Positions 57,563 to 64,000 of a stretch of 64,000 bases of DNA are shown piece by piece. This DNA is from Goekera deserti (GTDB lineage Bacteria; Actinomycetota; Actinomycetes; Mycobacteriales; Geodermatophilaceae), in NCBI RefSeq assembly GCF_010685995.1, contig NZ_JAAGWK010000021.1, positions 168,702-232,701 on the forward strand. Reading direction: 5' to 3'. Below the pieces are notes generated by a model, which saw only the letters and a list, made by a program, of their open reading frames with translations, had not been told where the DNA came from and did no database searches. The translations under genes were made by a program, and so were the position numbers. Numbering within the stretch: position 1 is the first letter of the stretch; each line of letters starts with the position of its first letter.

Positions 57563-58519
57563 GTGAACGAGTTCGACCTGGTGCTGCCCTCCGCGGTCGA
57601 CGTCCGCGAGGTGGGCATGCGCGACGGCCTCCAGCTGGAGGCGCCGGTGCCCCTGGCGCAGAAGCTGGAGATGCTGGACGCGCTGGTCGCCACCGGCGTC
57701 GGGCGGATCGAGGTCACCTCGTTCGTCTCGCCGAGGGCGGTGCCCGCGCTGGCCGACGCCGACGCGCTGGCGGCCCAGCTGGGCCGCTGGCCCGGCGTGC
57801 ACTGGTCGGCGCTGGTGGCCAACGCCCGCGGCGCGGTGCGCGCCGTGGACGCCGGTGTCGCCGACCTGGAGTACGTGGTGTCGGCGTCGGACTCGCACAG
57901 CGTCGCCAACGCCGGCCGGCCCACCGCCGGCGCCCTCGGGGCGGTCGGTGAGGTGGCCGGTCTCGCGCACGGCGCGGGCGGGTCGCTCGAGGTCGTCGTG
58001 GCGACCGCCTGGGACTGCCCGTTCGAGGGCCGCACGCCGATCACCCGCACCGTGGACGTCGCCCGGGCCGCGGTCACCGCCGGCGCCGACGCGCTGTGCC
58101 TGGGCGACACCATCGGCACCACGACGCCGCTGCGCGTGCTGCAGCTGCTGGACGCCGTCCGGCGGGCCTGCCCCGGTGTGCCGCTGGGGGTGCACTTCCA
58201 CGACACGCGGGGCTCCGGGCTGGCCAACGTGCTCACCGCGCTGCAGAGCGGCATCACCCAGGTCGACTCCTCGGTGGGGGGCTTGGGCGGGTGCCCGTTC
58301 GCGCCGGGGGCGACCGGCAACATCGCCACCGAGGAGCTGGTCTACCTGCTGGAGGAGTCCGGGGTGCGCACCGGGTTGGACCTGGACGCGCTGATGACCG
58401 CCGCGCGGGTCACCGAGCGGGCCGTCGGGCACGAGCTGCCCAGCTCGCTGTTCCGGGCCGGCGGGCGGCCGGTTCCCCGCGGCGCCGTCACCCCGACCCC
58501 CGCCTCGGCCCCCTCGTAG
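57563..58519 (+). CDS. Hydroxymethylglutaryl-CoA lyase
   Basis: 318 residues, TIM barrel. VREVGMRDGLQLE with the metal-binding Asp, HFHDTRGSGLANV and the active-site Cys loop SVGGLGGCPFAPGATGNIATEELV. Splits HMG-CoA (or a similar 3-hydroxy-3-methyl acyl-CoA) into acetoacetate and acetyl-CoA in leucine breakdown. GTG at 57563 follows GGAGGAG. The last codons (ASAPS) lie in a GGCCCCCTCGTAGGG repeat. Confidence 0.92.
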   Translation: MNEFDLVLPSAVDVREVGMRDGLQLEAPVPLAQKLEMLDALVATGVGRIEVTSFVSPRAVPALADADALAAQLGRWPGVHWSALVANARGAVRAVDAGVADLEYVVSASDSHSVANAGRPTAGALGAVGEVAGLAHGAGGSLEVVVATAWDCPFEGRTPITRTVDVARAAVTAGADALCLGDTIGTTTPLRVLQLLDAVRRACPGVPLGVHFHDTRGSGLANVLTALQSGITQVDSSVGGLGGCPFAPGATGNIATEELVYLLEESGVRTGLDLDALMTAARVTERAVGHELPSSLFRAGGRPVPRGAVTPTPASAPS

Positions 58520-58588
58520 GGTGTGAGGGTCAGGCCCCCTCGTAGGGGCCCGCCGCGAGCCTGCGAGGGGTGGGGGGCGAGGGGGTCC
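58508..58588. repeat. C-rich intergenic element (family 2) after hmgL
   Basis: GGCCCCCTCGTAGGG occurs twice (58508-58522 and 58533-58547), the first inside the hmgL 3' end. The element then runs through GAGCCTGCGA to CGAGGGGGTCC, able to pair with the left end. It is the inverse of the segment after rplI (9476). Between convergent genes, probably a terminator. Confidence 0.55.
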
Positions 58589-58592
58589 TTCC

Positions 58593-60941
58593 TCAGTCGA
58601 ACCGGACGACGAGCACCGCGATGTCGTCCCGGCCGTCGTGGACCGGCGGTGCGACGTGCCGGCAGAGCTCGGCCGGGCCGGCGTCGACCGGTGCGGCGGC
58701 GAGCCGCGCGACCAGGGCGGCGATGCCCTGGTCGATGTCCGTCCCGGGCTGCTCGATGACGCCGTCGGTGTAGGCGACGAGCGTGCTGCCCGGCGGCACC
58801 TCCAGGCGCAGCGTGGCGCGCCCGCCCCGCTCGTCCACGCCGATCAGCAGACCGGACAGCTCGTCGAGCAGCCGGACGCTGCCGTCCACCGCGCGCAGCA
58901 GCACCGGCGGGTGCCCGGCGGTGGCCAGGTCCAGCAGCCACGGCCGGCCCTCGGCGGCCGGCGGTACGGCCCGCCCGTAGACCATGGTGGCCAGTGCGGC
59001 GATCCGCAGGCCCTGGAACAGCCGGTCCACCCGGTCGAGCACCACCCCCGGTGTGGGGTCCTGCGGGTCCCAGACGCAGGCGCGGAGCAGCCCGCGCAGG
59101 TGCCCCATGGAGGCCGCGGCCGCGACGTCGTGACCCACCACGTCGCCCACCGAGAGGCCGACGGACCCGTCGGGCAGGTGCAGCAGGTCGTAGAAGTCGC
59201 CACCGACCTCGGCCGTGGTCGAGGCCGCGACGTAGTGGGCAGCGGAGGAGACACGCGGGATGACCGGCAGCTGGGGCAGCAGGGAACGCTGCAGCGTCTC
59301 GGCGACGGCGTGCTCCTGCTGGTAGAGCCGCACGTTGTCCATGGCCAGCCCCGCGCGGCCGGCGAGGTCCTCGGCCAGCTCCACGTCGTCGGCGGTGAAG
59401 GCGGCGCCGGGGGCGGTGTTGACCAGCGCGATCGCGCCGAGGGTGCGCCGGCGGGCGATCATCGGCACGGTCATCACCGAGGTCCCGCCGAGCCGCTCGA
59501 AGGCGGCCCGGGCGTCGGGGTGCGGCACCGCGTCCACCAGCCGCTCCGGGGTGAGCCGCTCGATCACCACCGGCCGGGAGGTGCGCAGGCTCTGCCGGCT
59601 GGGCGAGCTGTCGGTCAGGTGCATGGCGTGCACCCGGGCGAACAGCTCCAGGTCCTCGGTCATCCCTTCGCGGTGCAGGTGGGCGGTGGCCTCGACGGTG
59701 CCCGACGGGTCGGTCAGGGTGAGGAACACCCAGTCGGCCAGCAGCGGCACGCACAGCCCGGCCAGCCGTTCGAGGAGCTCGTCCATGTCCAGCGTCGCGG
59801 TCAGCGTCCTGCTGGCCTCGGCCATGAGCGCCAGCCGGCTCTGCGCCCGCTCGGCGTCGGCCTGCGACTGCTCGGCGACGGCTCGGGCGACCTCGGCCTC
59901 CCGCCGGGCCACCTGCTCCGCGGCGAAGGCCTGCTCGCGCTCGTGCTCGACCCGCACCCGCTCGGTGACGTCGGTCTGCACGCCGACGAAGCTGACCAGA
60001 TCGCCCTGACCGTCGAAGACCGGCGAGATGGACACCTGGTTCCAGAAGGCGGTGCCGTCCTTGCGGTAGTTGATCAGCGTGGTGGTGATCGGCTCCTGAG
60101 CCTCCAGCGCCGCCCGGATCGCCGCGACCGTGCCCCGGTCGGTGGCCGGGCCCTGCAGGAAGCGGCAGTTGCGCCCCACCGACTCCTCGTAGGTGTAGCC
60201 GCTCATCCGCGTGAAGGAGGGGTTCACCCACACCAGCGGCTCGTCGTCCTGGTTCGGGTCGGTGATGGTGAAGGTGATGTCGGTGGCGATCACCGCGCGC
60301 TCGCGCAGCGCCTGCATCCGTGCCCGCGGGTCGATCGACGGGCCGGTGTCGACCTGGAGGAACACCACCAGGGACAGGGCGGGGCCGCCGCCCGCCTGGG
60401 ACAGCGGGAAGCCGGTGACCCAGAGCAGCTGCTCGTCCAGGTCCTCGCCGGCCGGGCTGCCGTCGCTGGGCACGGCGGGCCGCACGGCCATCCGCACCGC
60501 CTCGCCGGCGACCGGCTGCCCCTGGGCCACCAGGGACAGCGGGCTGCTGCTGCTGGCCAGCGGGGCGGCGTTGAGGTCGGTGAGCCCGGCCGCGCTGCCC
60601 CACTCGTCGACGCCGATCGGCAGCTGGACGGTGCCGGCCATCTCGATCGCCGCGCCGTTGGCGTAGGTGACCGTGCCCGCCGCCTGGTCGATCACCAGCA
60701 CGGCGACGGGCACGTCGGACAGCACCCCGGGCAGCGCGGCGATGACCGAGGACGGTCCGGAGTCGGCCTCGTGCTCCTGGACGACGGCGGCGGCTGCGCC
60801 GACCACGCCGGCCTGGGCGGCCCGCTGGGGGCCGCTGTCGACGCCGAGGGCCGCCTCGGAGGCAGCGGAGACCACGGCCGCGGCCTCCGCCGGGATCGAT
60901 GGCGGCACGTCGTCCTGCGGTCGGTCGTGATCGGCCGGCAC
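58593..60941 (-). CDS. Blue-light LOV-GAF-SpoIIE phosphatase
   Basis: 782 residues. PAS (about 65-195), canonical LOV domain (about 215-328), coiled coil (about 328-372), GAF (about 378-530) and SpoIIE-type PPM phosphatase (about 545-782: VGGDFYDLL, VGDVVGHD, YTDGVIEQP, DDIAVLV). The LOV core has GRNCRFLQG with photoactive C259, and the flavin contacts N291, N301 and Q322. Blue light should form a Cys-flavin adduct and change phosphatase activity, as in RsbP-like stress control. GTG at 60941 with TAGGGT 7 nt upstream (leaderless). Confidence 0.93.
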   Translation of the reverse strand: MPADHDRPQDDVPPSIPAEAAAVVSAASEAALGVDSGPQRAAQAGVVGAAAAVVQEHEADSGPSSVIAALPGVLSDVPVAVLVIDQAAGTVTYANGAAIEMAGTVQLPIGVDEWGSAAGLTDLNAAPLASSSSPLSLVAQGQPVAGEAVRMAVRPAVPSDGSPAGEDLDEQLLWVTGFPLSQAGGGPALSLVVFLQVDTGPSIDPRARMQALRERAVIATDITFTITDPNQDDEPLVWVNPSFTRMSGYTYEESVGRNCRFLQGPATDRGTVAAIRAALEAQEPITTTLINYRKDGTAFWNQVSISPVFDGQGDLVSFVGVQTDVTERVRVEHEREQAFAAEQVARREAEVARAVAEQSQADAERAQSRLALMAEASRTLTATLDMDELLERLAGLCVPLLADWVFLTLTDPSGTVEATAHLHREGMTEDLELFARVHAMHLTDSSPSRQSLRTSRPVVIERLTPERLVDAVPHPDARAAFERLGGTSVMTVPMIARRRTLGAIALVNTAPGAAFTADDVELAEDLAGRAGLAMDNVRLYQQEHAVAETLQRSLLPQLPVIPRVSSAAHYVAASTTAEVGGDFYDLLHLPDGSVGLSVGDVVGHDVAAAASMGHLRGLLRACVWDPQDPTPGVVLDRVDRLFQGLRIAALATMVYGRAVPPAAEGRPWLLDLATAGHPPVLLRAVDGSVRLLDELSGLLIGVDERGGRATLRLEVPPGSTLVAYTDGVIEQPGTDIDQGIAALVARLAAAPVDAGPAELCRHVAPPVHDGRDDIAVLVVRFD

Positions 60942-61118
60942 GCAGCCGACCCTAGGCGATGCATTCCGTCGTGCACCACCGACCCTGGGGGTGTTCCTGC
61001 CCGTCGTCGTGCAGGTTCCCCCGTCCGGGGCATGCGCGTGCAGCGCCGGGGGTGGGCGGGCCGTCGCGGGCCCCGGCGCGGGCCGCACCGGGCCGTCCGG
61101 CGGCCGCGGGCGGCCTGC

Positions 61119-61604
61119 TCAGCCCGGCGCCGGTCCCTGGCCCTCGTCGAGGGTCGCGGACCGGTGGCGCAGCCACAGCAGCCCCAGCACGGGCAGCGCC
61201 AGCGGGATGAAGCCGTACCCCTGCCCGAAGCCGGACCACACGGTGGCGTCCGGGAACGCGGCCGGGTCGGCCAGCGAGAGCACGCCGACCGTCAGCACAC
61301 CGACCAGTTCGACGCTGCAGGCGACCACCGCCGCCCGGCGTCCGGCCCGGCCGCCGCGGGCGAAGCCGATCGCGGCCACCAGGTAGACCACCGACGCCAC
61401 CGCGGACAGCACGTAGGCCAGCGGCGCCTCGGCGAAGTCCAGCGCGATCTGCACCGCCGCGCGGGCACCGGCGGCCAGCGCGAAGACGGCGTACAGGGCC
61501 ACCAGGACGCGGCCCGGCCCGCCGGAGGTGTCCTGGGCGTCGGTGGGTTCCGCCGGGCGGCCGAGGGCGCCGTCCCCGGGTCCGGGGTCACCGCGGTCAG
61601 GCAC
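61119..61604 (-). CDS. Integral membrane protein
   Basis: 161 residues: acidic N-terminus, then four helices (about 33-150), a conserved hypothetical actinobacterial membrane protein. Overlaps the next upstream gene by 8 nt, so the two are coupled and may form a complex. No function known. Confidence 0.7.
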   Translation of the reverse strand: MPDRGDPGPGDGALGRPAEPTDAQDTSGGPGRVLVALYAVFALAAGARAAVQIALDFAEAPLAYVLSAVASVVYLVAAIGFARGGRAGRRAAVVACSVELVGVLTVGVLSLADPAAFPDATVWSGFGQGYGFIPLALPVLGLLWLRHRSATLDEGQGPAPG

Positions 61605-61962
61605 CGGTGGCCTCCCAGAGCTGCAGGCAGCGCCAGATCATGACCGCCACCACCAGGCCGGCGACGGCGAGCACGGTGCCGGCCCAGCGGGTGGGCTCGG
61701 TGCGCGACCACAGCGCCCCGGCGACCGGGATCAGCAGCACGCTGAGCAGGTAGGCCACGAACGTGGAGGTCTCCGGTGGCCGGGTGCCACCGACGAGCTG
61801 GACGACGGCGAGCACGGCCTGGACGACGAGTGCGGCCTCGAGCAGGCCCGCGGCGACCAGGTGGACCAGCCCGGTGCGGCGGCGCAGCAGCGTCGAGGTG
61901 ATGCCCAGGGCGGCGACGACGAGCGCCAGCACGGTGACCACGGCCACGAGCGTGGTGCTCAC
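61597..61962 (-). CDS. Small integral membrane protein
   Basis: 121 residues with four helices and little else; the end is IWRCLQLWEATGA. Coupled with the gene at 61119. GTG start at 61962 after GGAG. Unknown function. Confidence 0.7.
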   Translation of the reverse strand: MSTTLVAVVTVLALVVAALGITSTLLRRRTGLVHLVAAGLLEAALVVQAVLAVVQLVGGTRPPETSTFVAYLLSVLLIPVAGALWSRTEPTRWAGTVLAVAGLVVAVMIWRCLQLWEATGA

Positions 61963-62027
61963 CGGGCGGCTCCGGTGCGGGAGGCGGGGGCTGGCACGCG
62001 CCCATCCTCCCGCACCGTCCGCCGTGG

Positions 62028-63017
<990 letters not shown>

Positions 63018-63956
63018 GGGCCCATGATGCGCGCTGTCCCCGGGGAAGTGGAAAGGCGCTCTCCGGTACCGGTCGGTAGCGGGACACGCCTGGCCGACAC
63101 GCGGGGCGGAGCCCGTTCCCGCAGCGCTGTGGTGGCGGGGCGTTCCCGCTGTGACGGACGCTGGTCGGTGGCAGCCGCGCTGCCCCTCGGTCGACCCCGG
63201 GGGTGGCGCTGAGCCCAGGCGCCGCCCCGGGTCCCCAAGGGTGGGCGGGATCGACCGTCGGGTCGGTGTCGGCCGGTCGGGCGGGGGAGGTGCGGACGTC
63301 CGGTGGTGCTCGGTCACCCCTGGATGGGCAGGGTGTCGGTGTCCTGGGCACTGCCGCCGTCCAGCCGGACTCGCGACGTCGCCTGTCGTCGGTGTGGGGC
63401 CGACCGGGCGGGTGGTGCGTCGCCGTCATCGGGATGTGCGGTGCCGGTCGTGCCCGAGCCGGCCGGGGGCTCGACGACGGAGGCTCACCGGTGGTGAGAG
63501 GACCCGGGACGACGTGGCGTGGGTCGTCACCGCGGGTCGGGGTTGGGTCGCCCTCGGGACGTGGGAGGGCGGCTCGCTGGTGGGCGGGGCGCGGGGCGCG
63601 GGGCGCGGGAGTGCGGCTCGCTGGGTGGGTGGAGCGCGAGACGCGGGAGGCCGCCCGCGGAGGTGGGTGGAGCGTGGGTGCGGGACGTGGGAGGCCGCTC
63701 TTGGTGTGGGTGGGCGTCGGGCGCTGCGGGGCTGCACGGATGCGCTGTCTCACACAGCTGTGCTCGCCGGCGCCCTATGGCCGGGTGCGTGCTCGCCCAC
63801 TGGTGGCTCGGCGTCTCGTGCCCTGGGAGGAGGTCCGGCGGTCGGATCCCCGACGGCCTCGACGATGATCGCAGTCGATGGAGATTCCTGAGAAAGTCCT
63901 GATCAGCTGCGTGATCGGGCCGGTTTCTGTCGTACCCCCTCCGTAGGTTCGTGGTC
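63018..63956. other. 939-nt gene-poor region with degenerate tandem repeat
   Basis: Open frames here give only Arg/Gly/Trp-rich, family-less sequence. From about 63557 to 63720 four degenerate 37-46-bp units share GGGA/CGCGTGGGAGG-CGGCTCGCTGG-TGGGTGGAGCG-like blocks. The word TGATCAGCTGCGTGATC (63899-63915) recalls the outer palindrome of the 82-bp element. Confidence 0.5.
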
Positions 63957-64000
63957 ATGGAGGACGGCGGCGGGTTCGGGGTGGCGGTGTCGATCCGCGC
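63957..64000 (+). CDS. Start of an unidentified gene, cut off by the window edge
   Basis: ATG at 63957 opens MEDGGGFGVAVSIR and stays open to the edge. TAGGTT (63944-63949) ends exactly 7 nt before the ATG, the leaderless arrangement seen elsewhere in the window. Too short to identify. The upstream stretch TGTCGTACCCCCTCCGTAGG reminds me of promoters of HNH/DUF222 genes in actinobacteria, a weak hint only. Confidence 0.45.
   Translation, partial: MEDGGGFGVAVSIR

Noticed and set aside
54776..58432. 1218-codon open frame on minus opposite tetR, MMPL and hmgL
   Set aside because: Gln/Arg/Gly/His-rich shadow without domain features; three clear genes lie on plus.
63151..63958. Several 120-250-codon frames in the last kilobase
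   Set aside because: Arg/Gly/Trp-rich, built on tandem repeats, no ribosome sites or recognisable folds.

Overview
The window is very GC-rich DNA (roughly 74% G+C by eye) with frequent GTG starts, many start codons that look leaderless, and gene order near the replication genes like that of mycobacteria. It fits a chromosomal segment of a high-GC actinobacterium. The mix of genes (rhodopsin with Blh, an intein-bearing dnaB, LOV-SpoIIE phosphatases) would suit Geodermatophilaceae such as Blastococcus, Geodermatophilus or Modestobacter, but that is an inference and was not checked. No tRNA, rRNA, CRISPR array, phage or transposase was recognised.

Layout. 0-13 kb: a conserved block matching the order Mycobacterium tuberculosis Rv0046c-Rv0058: ino1, padR, a DUF5318 protein, a bifunctional PBP, a DUF2029 mannosyltransferase, then rpsF-ssb-rpsR-rplI and dnaB. 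Here an endonuclease IV-like gene sits in the block, and dnaB carries a 414-residue intein in its P-loop with the signature of a class 3 intein. 13-16 kb: a CsoR/CstR-like repressor divergent from an MMPL transporter and a Cys-rich small protein, with two G-tract operators placed around the promoter. 16-24 kb: a DMT transporter, a CGNR regulator, a LacI-psuK-psuG pseudouridine catabolic unit, a methyltransferase, DinB and a secreted protein. 24-27 kb: NfeD-flotillin pair and an ElaA acetyltransferase. 27-33 kb: a PP2C phosphatase followed by a phototrophy cassette (CarH-like B12 regulator, proton-pumping rhodopsin, Blh beta-carotene dioxygenase) and a DEAH-type helicase. 33-45 kb: a PTDPTTE-repeat surface protein, a hydrolase, three PH-like membrane proteins, an ECF sigma/anti-sigma pair, a SWIM-SNF2 helicase and phosphoglucomutase. 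45-52 kb: a glycerol regulon (glpF-glpK, iclR-glpK2, glpD). 52-64 kb: two multisensor SpoIIE-type phosphatases (one with a canonical LOV domain) around a TetR-MMPL pair and HMG-CoA lyase, two small membrane proteins, an aldo/keto reductase, and a gene-poor end with the start of one more gene.

How it fits together. Light is a repeated theme: a predicted light-driven proton pump with its own retinal supply, a regulator upstream with the adenosylcobalamin-photoreceptor signature W-x9-E-H, and a blue-light LOV phosphatase 30 kb away. Intergenic spaces carry several families of palindromic elements: an 82-bp element in two full copies and one half copy, a tandem array of four palindromes with a TTCCCGCGGGAA-like core, a pair of TTCTGTACAGAA sites, and a C-rich stem element. 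Most lie between convergent genes and probably act as bidirectional terminators or small non-autonomous repeats. A promoter hexamer 6-9 nt before the start codon recurs at a dozen genes, which suggests widespread leaderless transcription.
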